Origin: Geminocystis sp050753365
Lineage (GTDB): Bacteria; Cyanobacteriota; Cyanobacteriia; Cyanobacteriales; Cyanobacteriaceae
Length of the DNA: 64,000 nucleotides
Assembly: GCF_050753365.1 (NCBI RefSeq)
Contig: NZ_JBLZFY010000003.1
Span: 44,573 to 108,572 of the forward strand
Direction of reading: 5' to 3'
Both the position numbers and the translations under genes were made by a program. Shown one piece after another: positions 26,391 to 33,918 of the stretch. The first letter of the stretch is position 1, and each line of letters opens with the position of its first letter. The notes under the pieces are model-generated. The model did no database searches. It saw only the letters and a program-made list of their open reading frames with translations, and was not told the origin of the DNA.

Positions 26391-27086
26391 ATGAATTATC
26401 AAGACCCTTTAAAGGATGGAAAAAGTAGAATAGAACTGATTGATTCTATGGGGAATGATCTTAGCATTGTTAATGATGCTAGAGCTTCTTTTGAGAAAAC
26501 GTCTTCAGAGTTGAATGATAAAGATATTAAACTCATTAAATATCTCATAACTCATAATCATACCAGTCCTTTTCGTGGTGTAGTGTTTAAGTTTAAAATT
26601 AAAGCACCTCTTTATGTATGTCGCCAATGGTGGAAGCATGTAATCGCAAGTAATCATAATGAAGAACAGTTAGGATGGAATGAAAAAAGTTTTCGATATG
26701 TTTCGATCGACGACAGCAATGAGTTTTATATTCCTACTGTGTTTCGTAAACAGTCTAAAAACAATAAACAGGCAACGGAGGGTAGTTTAGACACCGAAAC
26801 CAATAATTTAGCCGTTGAGATTTATCAACAACAGTGTGAGGCTAGTTATGAGGCTTATTCTAAGTTATTATCCTTGGGAGTAGGTAGAGAACAAGCTAGG
26901 GGAGTTTTAATTCCTAGTGTCTATACTTCTTGGGTGTGGACTGTTTCCTTACAAGCCTTATTAAATTTTATCAGTTTGCGATTGGGAGAGGGCGCTCAAA
27001 GCGAAATCGGTGCTTATGCTCAAGCCATTGTCGAATTGATTACCCCTATAGTTCCTCATTCGATCGAAGCATGGTCTTATGATTAA
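26391..27086 (+). CDS. thyX: Flavin-dependent thymidylate synthase ThyX
   Basis: 231 residues, usual size. Makes dTMP from dUMP with FAD and methylenetetrahydrofolate. Fold-level matches: HTSPFRGVVFKFKIKAPLYV, CRQWWKH, NEKSFRYV, and the C-terminal IVPHSIEAW. The classical signature RHRxxSxNExSxRY is altered: here WWKHVIASNHNEEQ is followed by LGWNEKSFRY, so the RHR is replaced and several residues are inserted before NE..S.RY. Similar divergence occurs in some cyanobacterial ThyX proteins, so activity is still likely. The stop codon overlaps a MITE end. Confidence 0.88.
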   Translation: MNYQDPLKDGKSRIELIDSMGNDLSIVNDARASFEKTSSELNDKDIKLIKYLITHNHTSPFRGVVFKFKIKAPLYVCRQWWKHVIASNHNEEQLGWNEKSFRYVSIDDSNEFYIPTVFRKQSKNNKQATEGSLDTETNNLAVEIYQQQCEASYEAYSKLLSLGVGREQARGVLIPSVYTSWVWTVSLQALLNFISLRLGEGAQSEIGAYAQAIVELITPIVPHSIEAWSYD

Positions 27087-27105
27087 GTAGAGTCGGCTGA
27101 AAAAG
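27085..27105 (+). repeat. Solo MITE end AAGTAGAGTCGGCTGAAAAA at the thyX stop codon
   Basis: Starts inside the TAA of thyX (27084-27086) and matches the ends of the element at 12018-12375. A GGGAAGAGGGAATAGGGAAT heptamer-like run follows (27113-27143), then at 27182-27204 a copy of AACTTAAATGCGTTTGAGCT. Confidence 0.8.
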
Positions 27106-27227
27106 TACGAGTAGGGAAAAGGGAAGAGGGAATAGGGAATAGGCAAGAGTTTTAGTTATTTTCAATAACTGAAAAAAAATGCAACTTAAATGCGTTTGAG
27201 CTTATTTGGCTTGTTATGTGAAGAACC

Positions 27228-27518
27228 ATGATTGTCCAAGTTTTTGAAGGAAATATCCATGATAATAGGCAGAAAAATGTGAGTAATTCTGAAGCAAAAA
27301 AAGCTCAAAAATTTATCGACTTTTTAACAAAAGATGAACAACAAATAATTTTTGCTAACTATGGTTTTCGTCCAATAAATAATTTAGAATTAAAATCTTT
27401 AAGCCCTTGGAATCAAAATATTGAAGGTGTAGAAATTAATCCTTCTGTTACTGTTAAATTAAGTCCAACTCCAGAAATCATTAATGAAATTCAAAAAGTT
27501 TGGTATCGTAGTAATTAA
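27228..27518 (+). pseudogene. C-terminal fragment resembling a periplasmic substrate-binding protein
   Basis: A 96-codon frame whose middle reads AKKAQKFIDFLTKDEQQI, then FANYGFRPINN, the C-terminal pattern of bacterial extracellular solute-binding proteins (sulfate/molybdate-like). There is no signal peptide, and the first two lobes of such a protein (over 200 residues) are absent, so this is probably a remnant. It follows immediately on dispersed repeats, which may have removed the 5' part. It could still be expressed as a small soluble protein. Confidence 0.5.
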
Positions 27519-27563
27519 TTTTTGATATAATGGAATTAAATAATAGTTAATGAGGTTTAAATT

Positions 27564-27683
27564 ATGTTTAATGAATACATTAACCTTATCTGGATAGTTT
27601 CTATTATCACCATTGCCAGTATTATTATCCTCCCTGCTATGGCTTGGATAATTACACATCATAAACCTACCATGAATAATTAA
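27564..27683 (+). CDS. 39-residue single-span membrane protein
   Basis: ATG 27564 with a good ribosome-binding site (GAGG, 8 bases upstream). The product is MFNEYINLIWIVSIITIASI then IILPAMAWIITHHKPTMNN: one hydrophobic helix with a short charged tail. Size and topology match the many low-mass subunits of cyanobacterial photosynthetic and NDH-1 complexes, but it is not PsbM, PsbX, PsaJ or PsaM by sequence, and I cannot name it. Good RBS, clean frame and a repeat placed just after the stop support a real gene. Confidence 0.6.
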   Translation: MFNEYINLIWIVSIITIASIIILPAMAWIITHHKPTMNN

Positions 27684-27690
27684 TAATTAT

Positions 27691-27716
27691 GGCTCTTCTA
27701 CAGTATTTATGCCAAA
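27691..27716 (+). repeat. Solo end GGCTCTTCTACAGTATTTAT
   Basis: Second copy of the extended form GGCTCTTCTACAGTAnTTATGCCAAATTA seen at 6931; here it sits 7 bp after a stop codon and directly abuts MITE copy B. Confidence 0.75.
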
Positions 27717-27970
27717 TTAGGGTTTGCTGAATAAATAGGAAGACTAGGAAAATCAAGGGATTCAACACATTAAATTAATAAAAAAGTGTGCAGTTTTCAC
27801 AATTTTTACTGAAAAACTGAGCATTTTTTACTAAATTTTATTTAAAACAATCTTGTATTATATATTAATATAAAGTCTCAAAACCTTGATTTTTCATTAC
27901 TTTATCTATTACCCATTACCCATTACCTATTACCTCCCCTCATCAAAATACTTTTTCAGCATCCCCTACT
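27717..27970. mobile_element. MITE-like element, family AGTAGGGTTTGCTGAAAAAG, copy B
   Basis: Left end TTAGGGTTTGCTGAATAAAT; right end CATCAAAATACTTTTTCAGC then ATCCCCTACT (27941-27970), an inverted match. The interior shares blocks with copy A on the opposite strand (AGCATTTTTTACTAAATTTT; AAAACCTTGATTTTTCATTA). Near the right end lies a CATTACC heptamer run (27906-27935). No coding content. It ends 20 bp from the stop codon of the M16 gene. Confidence 0.75.
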
Positions 27971-27989
27971 TTGGGAAGAAGGAATACGG

Positions 27990-29453
27990 TTATAAATGAT
28001 TCCTAATTGCTATATCAACGTTATTAATAGGTTGATTAAAGTCTTGAAATTCCTCTTTTACTATGGTTTGATTACCGACAATAAGAGTCACTATTTTATC
28101 AGGAGTGAGATAAGTTTTAGCAACATTTAAGACATTATTAATAGTGGTATTTTCTACCGCTTTTTGATAGGTAAAAATGAAGTCAGAAGGATAATCATAA
28201 TATTCATAAGTCATCAATCGAGATAACGTTTGGGAAGGATTTTGGAATTGAAAAACAAAGGAATTGAGAATAGAATTTTTAGCATAATTTAACTCATCTT
28301 CGCTGATAGAATCCTTGCGTAAAAGATCGATTTGTTCAATGATAGATTTAACGAATTGTCCTGTAGTTTCTGTTTTAGTTTGCCCTCCTGCCACAAATAC
28401 TCCCGGAAAATCAAAGTTAGCATTCCACATTCCATAAACAGAATAAGCTAATCCTTGACGAGCTCTGACTTCTTTGTGCAGTCTGCCCCCAAAACCGTTT
28501 AAAATGCCATTAATCACGGTGAGAGTAGGATAATTTGGGTCTTTTAATTTACCGCCTAAATGCCCCAATAAAATGTTACTCTGAGTAAGTTGCGGTTGAT
28601 CTACGATAAAGATACCGTTAGTATTTTGTTGTTGGGGTGTCGTCATGGCAAATTGAGGAGAAGGGGTGGTTACTTGCCAATTACCAAAAGTTTTCTCAAT
28701 CATCGGCTTAATGGTTTCCGAGTCAAAATCTCCCACAATGCCTAAAATAATATTTTCAGGACGAACATATTTACTATAAAAATCGATTAAATCATTTCGA
28801 TCGATATTATTCAGGGTTTCATTTTCGATCGTACGCCCATAGGGACTATTTGCACCATAAATTAATTTAGGAAATTCTCGTCTAGCAATTTGTCCGGGGT
28901 TATCATTACGACGTGCAATACTTCCTCTTACTCTTGTTTTTTGTAGCTCAAATTGTTGATTATCAAAAGCAGGGGATTGTAAAACCTCCGCAAAAAGAGG
29001 TAAAACGCTATCTAAATCATAACTGAGAGCAGAAAAACTGGCACTTCCTACGGTTGTGCCAAAAGATGTTTCGATCGCTGCCGCTTTTTGTTCGAGAATA
29101 GAGTTTAACTGATTAGGATTATGATTATTTGTACCCCCTAAACGCATTAAATCCCCTGTGAGGGAAGCTAAACCCACTTGATTGGAAGGTTCAAAACGAG
29201 AACCAGTACGAATAAGGGCGCTACCATTAATTAAGGGTAATTGATGATCTTCCATGAGATAAATCACCATACCATTTTTTAACTGATACCGTTCATATTC
29301 TGGAATGACAACGGAGGGTAATGGCGGAAATTGCAAGGCTTTGTAACCCGTAGTGGTATCGGCTAAAACTCCTTGACGATTAACAATAATTAAGCAGATT
29401 GTAATGATAGTTAGGACGCACCATTGCCAAATTTTGTTTAATTTTAAAACCAT
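27990..29453 (-). CDS. M16-family peptidase homologue, non-catalytic
   Basis: 487 residues with an N-terminal hydrophobic segment (WQWCVLTIITICLIIVNRQG), so anchored or secreted. Two M16 half-domains are recognisable (LPLINGSALIRTGSRFEPS; PENIILGIVGDFDSETIKPM; RQGLAYSVYGMW). The zinc motif HxxEH of active M16 enzymes is replaced around SLTGDLMRLGGT, so this is the inactive kind that normally pairs with a catalytic sister. No sister gene is in the window next to it. The last residues (IAIRNHL) and the TAA stop are written in a dispersed repeat (GATATAGCAATTAGGAATCA). Confidence 0.88.
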   Translation of the reverse strand: MVLKLNKIWQWCVLTIITICLIIVNRQGVLADTTTGYKALQFPPLPSVVIPEYERYQLKNGMVIYLMEDHQLPLINGSALIRTGSRFEPSNQVGLASLTGDLMRLGGTNNHNPNQLNSILEQKAAAIETSFGTTVGSASFSALSYDLDSVLPLFAEVLQSPAFDNQQFELQKTRVRGSIARRNDNPGQIARREFPKLIYGANSPYGRTIENETLNNIDRNDLIDFYSKYVRPENIILGIVGDFDSETIKPMIEKTFGNWQVTTPSPQFAMTTPQQQNTNGIFIVDQPQLTQSNILLGHLGGKLKDPNYPTLTVINGILNGFGGRLHKEVRARQGLAYSVYGMWNANFDFPGVFVAGGQTKTETTGQFVKSIIEQIDLLRKDSISEDELNYAKNSILNSFVFQFQNPSQTLSRLMTYEYYDYPSDFIFTYQKAVENTTINNVLNVAKTYLTPDKIVTLIVGNQTIVKEEFQDFNQPINNVDIAIRNHL

Positions 29454-29591
29454 ATTTTATAATTTAGAATGTCAGTGTTTATAGTTACTAATTTTATGGA
29501 CATTTATCGATTTTACTCGTAATGGGTTAACGACAAAACTCACTATGAAATCCCCGTTATGATGCTTATATTAACTGACGTTACGCACTCT

Positions 29592-29669
29592 ATGATGAAC
29601 AAATGTGAAGAAATTGGCAAAATGTTACATAGTTTAATCGAAAAACTAAGTCAAAAGAAAAAACAATGA
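29592..29669 (+). pseudogene. Possible C-terminal scrap of a four-helix-bundle protein
   Basis: A 25-codon frame MMNKCEEIGKMLHSLIEKLS then QKKKQ-stop matches the last helix of S23-type four-helix-bundle proteins (EIGKML.SLI.SL). Nothing recognisable precedes it. Offered as a remnant only. Confidence 0.3.
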
Positions 29670-29690
29670 ATTGAATTTTTTTGATTTTTA

Positions 29691-29759
29691 AACCTGACAC
29701 CTGAAACCTGACACCTGACACCTACCCTCACCAAAACACTTTTTGAGCAAACCCTACTC
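29691..29759. repeat. CCTGACA heptamer run plus solo MITE end
   Basis: CCTGACACCTGAAACCTGAC... gives four to five imperfect 7-bp units (29691-29723). It is followed by CACTTTTTGAGCAAACCCTA, whose reverse complement is the TAGGGTTTGCTCAAAAAGTG variant also found at 46107. Confidence 0.8.
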
Positions 29760-29818
29760 ATTGATGTGTTTTAACTTATCATAGAACCCATGAATATTAA
29801 TTAAATTGTTAGATAAAT

Positions 29819-30175
29819 ATGGATTGTATTGAGGTAACAGGGATTCGCAGTTATGGTTATACTGGTTTATTGCCTGAAGAAAGAACATTAGGACAATGGT
29901 TTGAAGTGGACTTAACTTTATGGTTAGATTTACAAGTATCGGGAAAAAGTGATGATATTAACGACACTGTAGATTATCGTCACGCTATTGACATGGTTAA
30001 GCACATTATTAAAACTGCTAAATTTGCTTTAGTCGAAAAATTGGCGGAGGTAATCGCCGAAGATGTCTTAAAATTTGAGTCGATTTCTCAGGTAAGAGTG
30101 AAATTGTCTAAACCTTCTCCCCCTATCCCAGATTTTGGCGGTAGAATTACGATCGATATTACCAGACAAAAATAG
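29819..30175 (+). CDS. folB: Dihydroneopterin aldolase
   Basis: 118 residues, usual length. Converts 7,8-dihydroneopterin to hydroxymethyl-dihydropterin in folate synthesis. Signature regions: IRSYGYTGLLPEERTLGQWF (catalytic Tyr and Glu region), VDLTLWLDL, NDTVDYRHAIDMV, FALVEKLAEVIAEDVL (substrate-binding Glu in VEKLAE), and VKLSKPSPPIPDF. Single gene, followed by a long tandem array. Confidence 0.96.
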   Translation: MDCIEVTGIRSYGYTGLLPEERTLGQWFEVDLTLWLDLQVSGKSDDINDTVDYRHAIDMVKHIIKTAKFALVEKLAEVIAEDVLKFESISQVRVKLSKPSPPIPDFGGRITIDITRQK

Positions 30176-30183
30176 AGTTTATT

Positions 30184-30456
30184 GAGTAAGGAGTAAGGAG
30201 TAAGGAGTAATGAGTAATGAGTAAGGAGTAAGGAGTAAGGAGTAAGGAGTAAGGAGTAAGCAGTAAGGAGTAAGGAGTAAAGAGTAAGGAGTAAAGAGTA
30301 AAGAGTAAGGAGTAAAGAGTAAGCAGTAAGGAGTAATGAGTAAGGAGTAAGGAGTAATGAGTAAGGAGTAAGGAGTAATGAGTAATGAGTAAGGAGTAAG
30401 GAGTAATGAGTAAGGAGTAAGGAGTAATGAGTAATGAGTAAGGAGTAAGGAGTAAA
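30184..30456 (+). repeat. Long heptanucleotide array, unit GAGTAAG (about 39 copies)
   Basis: About 273 bp of uninterrupted 7-bp units. Most are GAGTAAG; variants GAGTAAT, CAGTAAG and AAGTAAA-type are scattered. It begins 9 bp after the folB stop codon. Some units contain in-frame TAA/TGA in all phases, so it is not coding on the plus strand. This is the largest tandem array of the window. The rest of the spacer (30457-30735) shows nothing beyond AT-rich DNA and a CGATCGA word. Confidence 0.95.
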
Positions 30457-30735
30457 GGATAATTTTTAAGTAAACTTTATTTCAACTACGAGAGTCTAAA
30501 TAAACAAAATTTACAAAACTTTACCTGTTTGTCAATTATTACTAATTTTTTGAGGGGGCAAATTCGACTATTTTTGGCAAGATTTTGAGGTTTTTCGGGT
30601 TCAATCACCATCGATCGAGCTTTTATGGCATGATATAAAAAGGGAAGAAATTTGTCAAATTATTAGTATAAGCCCCAAATTGTGAGGAGTGAATTTATTT
30701 TGTTTAAAATGATCACTTATTAGGGAGATAAAACT

Positions 30736-30939
30736 ATGATGTACAATTTTAGAAAAATGAGTCATGCGGTGTGGGAGTATCTTAATCAATCTGTCACCCC
30801 CAATATCGAACAAGAATCTGTGTGGAAACCGAGTCGTTTCTGGTATCTTTATAAAATTAGATTCCTAGAGGCTTGTTGGTTACAAGAATCTTTTGTACCT
30901 CTCCATGAAAGTCAAGATGAGTATAGAACAGGAAATTAA
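30736..30939 (+). CDS. Small hypothetical protein upstream of DUF3318-like gene
   Basis: 67 residues, aromatic-rich and without a membrane span: MSHAVWEYLNQSVTPNIEQE, then SVWKPSRFWYLYKIRFLEAC. A ribosome-binding site (AGGGAG) lies about 10 bases before the start. Its 3' end overlaps the following gene by 23 bp, so the two are probably translated together. Function unknown. Confidence 0.6.
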   Translation: MMYNFRKMSHAVWEYLNQSVTPNIEQESVWKPSRFWYLYKIRFLEACWLQESFVPLHESQDEYRTGN

Positions 30940-31486
30940 TCGATTACAGGATTTAATGCCGGCATCCGCTAGAATATGTTGTCGAATTATCAGTAAACCT
31001 CAACAAAAAGAAATTATCACCTTTACATCCTCTCTCCCATGGCAATCAAAAAATCGCCCTATCTATATCAATTTTGAGTTATGGAAACAGTTACCCTTGC
31101 CCTCCAGAGATTTACTTTTTTTGCGAACCGTGGCAAAGTTATTAGGGGTAAAATGGCTTAAATTTGACATTTATCAAGGGGTTGCTTTGTCTGCTTTGGG
31201 AGGATTAGCTTTTGAGTTGATTAACCAAGATATAGTAGGTATCGCAATTTCTGGCGCGTTAGCATCTCTTGCTATTAATCAAATTTGGCAACAAAATCGC
31301 AGTTTAGAAAAGGAAATCGAAGCCGATGAAGGAGGAATAAAAGTCGCTATCCGACGAGGCTATTCTACCACTACGGCTACTCAATCTTTGATCAGTTCGA
31401 TCGAAAACACCCCGAAAATTGAATCCCGTAGAAGTTTGACAGTCACAGAATTATTAAGAATACAAAATTTGAATCAAAAACTATAG
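30917..31486 (+). CDS. DUF3318-like cyanobacterial protein
   Basis: About 189 residues from ATG 30917 (MSIEQEINRLQDLMPASARI); the upstream ATG at 30893 is less likely because homologues of this type start near the LMPA region. Features of the family as I recall it: LPLPSRDLLFLRTVAKLLGV, two weak membrane segments (GVALSALGGLAFELI; IVGIAISGALASLAI) and an EIEADEGGIKVAIRRGYSTT tail. No biochemical role is known to me. Overlaps the preceding small gene. Confidence 0.65.
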   Translation: MSIEQEINRLQDLMPASARICCRIISKPQQKEIITFTSSLPWQSKNRPIYINFELWKQLPLPSRDLLFLRTVAKLLGVKWLKFDIYQGVALSALGGLAFELINQDIVGIAISGALASLAINQIWQQNRSLEKEIEADEGGIKVAIRRGYSTTTATQSLISSIENTPKIESRRSLTVTELLRIQNLNQKL

Positions 31487-31531
31487 TTTATCCTAGTCGA
31501 TGTTATATACAAATAATTTTAACGAGATTTT

Positions 31532-32101
31532 ATGACAGATTTTCTCTCTATTTTAAATGATTCGATCGAAACCAAAAAATCGAAACCTCAAGAAGTGGTA
31601 TCAGCATTACTATCCGCCGAAAAATATAGTCATCACCATAAACCACAATATGATTTTGAACAATTTATGGGTGATTGGCAACTGCATTTTATTACTGGTA
31701 CAAAAAACAGTCAAAAAAAATTAGGAAATATTATCGGTTCAGGTTTTTACCTTCCTTCTTTAACTCAAGTGATTATTTCTTATTTTAGTAATGAAAATAT
31801 CAATCAAGGGCGGGTAGAAAATACTGTAAAATTTGGTTTAGTCAAGTTTTCGATCGATGGACCTTGTAAATTTATAGAGAAAAAAAATATCATAGCTTTT
31901 GATTTTACTTATCTAATTATGGAGATTTTAGGCACAAAAATTTATCAAACAAATATTAGAAATGGAAGAAAAAGTGAAGCAAATTTTTATCAAACAAATA
32001 TTAGTAAACAGGCATTTTTTAGCTATTTTTTAGTAACAGATAAATTCATAGGTGCTAGGGGTAGGGGAGGCGGTTTAGCACTATGGAAAAAAAAGCCGTA
32101 A
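31532..32101 (+). CDS. Possible PAP/fibrillin-like lipid-binding protein
   Basis: 189 residues. A lipocalin-like beta pattern starts with FEQFMGDWQLHFITGT (about residues 43-58), continues through NTVKFGLVKFSIDGPCKF and ends in FFSYFLVTDKFIGARGRGGG then LALWKKKP. This recalls the plastid-lipid-associated/fibrillin family present in cyanobacteria. I regard the assignment as tentative. The stop codon (TAA, 32099-32101) and the preceding Lys-Pro codons overlap the palindromic repeat at 32096, so the original C-terminus may differ. Confidence 0.55.
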   Translation: MTDFLSILNDSIETKKSKPQEVVSALLSAEKYSHHHKPQYDFEQFMGDWQLHFITGTKNSQKKLGNIIGSGFYLPSLTQVIISYFSNENINQGRVENTVKFGLVKFSIDGPCKFIEKKNIIAFDFTYLIMEILGTKIYQTNIRNGRKSEANFYQTNISKQAFFSYFLVTDKFIGARGRGGGLALWKKKP

Positions 32102-32120
32102 AACAGGCATCTTGCCTGTA
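32096..32120 (+). repeat. Palindromic repeat CCGTAAAACAGGCATCTTGC
   Basis: Same element as at 8926 and 23017; contains ACAGGCA-TCT-TGCCTGT. It supplies the stop codon of the preceding gene and could fold into a terminator-like hairpin (no T-run). Confidence 0.8.
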
Positions 32121-32225
32121 TCTATAAACCGTAACATTTAGTGTATTTTGATGAACTTTATTTACAATCACGTTAGAATAAAGAAGAAATTATTTACAAA
32201 TCTTAATTATTTGAGTTAATCCAAC

Positions 32226-32648
32226 ATGGTAGAAAAAATCAAAAAAACCGAGACGGAATGGAAAGAAATCCTTACCCCCGAACAGTTCCAAGTAACCCGT
32301 AAACACGGTACAGAAAGAGCTTTTACCGGTGAATATCACGATTATAAAGGTAAAGGTATCTATAAATGTGTATGCTGTGGTAACGAATTGTTTGTTTCTG
32401 ACACAAAATATAATTCAGGCACAGGATGGCCTAGTTTTTGGCAACCCGTAAGAGAAGATAGCGTTGCCTATAAAACCGATTTCAGTTTTTTTATGAAAAG
32501 AACCGAAGTTTTATGTAATGCTTGTGACGCTCATCTCGGTCATGTTTTTGATGATGGCCCCGAACCCACAGGTAAACGCTATTGTATGAACTCTGTAGCC
32601 TTAAAATTTGAACCTAAAGAAACTAATTTGTTGTCAGAAGAAAAATAG
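32226..32648 (+). CDS. msrB: Peptide-methionine (R)-S-oxide reductase
   Basis: 140 residues. Repairs methionine-R-sulfoxide in proteins with thioredoxin as reductant. Two zinc-binding CxxC pairs (CVCCG; CNACDAHLGH), SGTGWPSFWQPV, and catalytic Cys in GKRYCMNSVAL near the end. Length and order are typical for the cytosolic MsrB. A GGAGGATAG-rich spacer separates it from yccF. Confidence 0.97.
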   Translation: MVEKIKKTETEWKEILTPEQFQVTRKHGTERAFTGEYHDYKGKGIYKCVCCGNELFVSDTKYNSGTGWPSFWQPVREDSVAYKTDFSFFMKRTEVLCNACDAHLGHVFDDGPEPTGKRYCMNSVALKFEPKETNLLSEEK

Positions 32649-32727
32649 TACAGGTGGACAAGGGGGATAGGAGGATAGAAGGATAGGAGGATGAGATTTG
32701 TTGACTTACTATTCAAATATTAAGATT

Positions 32728-33102
32728 ATGACTTTACTAGGTAATATTATTTGGTTAATTTTCGGAGGTTTCATTAGCGGTTTAGGATACATTTTAGGAG
32801 GCTTAACTCTCTGTTTAACAATCGTGGGGATTCCCTTTGGCATTCAAACCATTAAAATAGGAGTAGCCACCATGACACCTTTTGGCAAGATAAATGTGGT
32901 TAGTGAAGATTCATCAAGTTTGATTGTGATGATTTTTAACGTCATTTGGGTAATCTTTTTTGGTTGGGAAATTGCCTTATCTCACCTATTTCATGGAGCA
33001 ATTTTAGCTATTACTATTATCGGTTTACCTTTTGCTAGACAACATTTTAAGCTAATTCCGATGGCACTTTTTCCCTTTGGTAGAGAGTTAAAAGATATTT
33101 AA
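32728..33102 (+). CDS. YccF-family inner membrane protein
   Basis: 124 residues from ATG 32728 (MTLLGNIIWLIFGG). The YccF (DUF307) family has a duplicated hairpin: here IIWLIFGGFISGLGYILGGL then IVGIPFGIQTIKI, and a second copy IFNVIWVIFFGWEIALSHL then IIGLPFARQHFKL. It ends with ALFPFGREL. Both copies carry the G-(L/I)-P-F signature. Function unknown; proposed inner-membrane transporter accessory. The upstream TTG at 32698 is not needed. Confidence 0.9.
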   Translation: MTLLGNIIWLIFGGFISGLGYILGGLTLCLTIVGIPFGIQTIKIGVATMTPFGKINVVSEDSSSLIVMIFNVIWVIFFGWEIALSHLFHGAILAITIIGLPFARQHFKLIPMALFPFGRELKDI

Positions 33103-33181
33103 TGAAAAAAGGTTAAAATCCTAATAAACTAATATGTAATAATATTTCACTGATTTAATTTATTTTATATTTAATATCAAA

Positions 33182-33568
33182 ATGAGCAAAAAAGTAATTT
33201 ACACTAAAAACGCACCTTCACCTGTAGGACCATATAGTCAGGCGATCGCAACTCAGGGAGAATTAATCTTTATAGCAGGGCAAATTCCCTTAAATCCCGA
33301 AACAGGGGAGATTATAGGAGAGGGAGATATTACCGCTCAAACCACTCAAGTAATGAAGAATATAGAAGCAATTTTGACAGAAGCGGGAGTTAATTGGTCA
33401 AATGTAGTAAAAACAGGGGTATTTTTAAAGGATTTAGCGGATTTTGTGCCGATGAATGAAGTTTATGCTCAATATTTCACTGAAAACCCTCCAGCGCGTG
33501 CCTGTGTCGAAGTGGCTCGTTTACCGAAAGATGTATTGGTAGAAATTGAATGTATTGCAGTTAAATAA
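33182..33568 (+). CDS. ridA: RidA family enamine/imine deaminase
   Basis: 128 residues. Hydrolyses reactive 2-aminoacrylate formed by PLP enzymes. Typical sequence: NAPSPVGPYSQAIATQGELI, FIAGQIPLNPETG, and the active-site Arg in NPPARACVEVARLPKDVLVE. Single gene. Confidence 0.97.
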   Translation: MSKKVIYTKNAPSPVGPYSQAIATQGELIFIAGQIPLNPETGEIIGEGDITAQTTQVMKNIEAILTEAGVNWSNVVKTGVFLKDLADFVPMNEVYAQYFTENPPARACVEVARLPKDVLVEIECIAVK

Positions 33569-33643
33569 GCACAAACTCATTTTTGATAATTCTCAAAAAT
33601 AACTCTTCCCTCTTTCCTCTTTCCTTTTCCCCCCCTTTTATTA

Positions 33644-33838
33644 TCAGTAACTACTATGGGCAAAATGAGACAAACAGTTATTAATTAAAAAATATACTAC
33701 CATCATCGCAGCCGCACACAAAGCGACTAATGTACCAGCTAACATTAAAGAAAATTCACGATGATCAAAAGCCTGTTGCATTAAATGTAATGACCAAGCC
33801 ACAAGTGCTACATCGAAAATCAGAATCGGGATTAACAT
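33644..33838 (-). CDS. Small two-span membrane protein
   Basis: 64 residues: first span ILIFDVALVAWSLHLMQQAF, second LMLAGTLVALCAAAMMVVYF. Cyanobacteria have conserved proteins of this size and layout, but I cannot name it. Convergent with ridA, with a pyrimidine-rich CTCTTCC-type run (33600-33638) between them. Confidence 0.55.
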   Translation of the reverse strand: MLIPILIFDVALVAWSLHLMQQAFDHREFSLMLAGTLVALCAAAMMVVYFLINNCLSHFAHSSY

Positions 33839-33918
33839 TTCTTAACAATCTAAGGTTTTATCTATTCTAATACAAATTAGAGAAATATTAACTTTTATGA
33901 CAAAACTTAAGAATTTCA

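Noticed and set aside
30184..30456. CRISPR array
   Set aside because: The unit is a 7-bp tandem without spacers; no cas genes are present.
31532..32101. CpcT/CpeT chromophore lyase
   Set aside because: The sequence lacks the CpcT-like opening; the beta pattern fits a fibrillin-like fold better.
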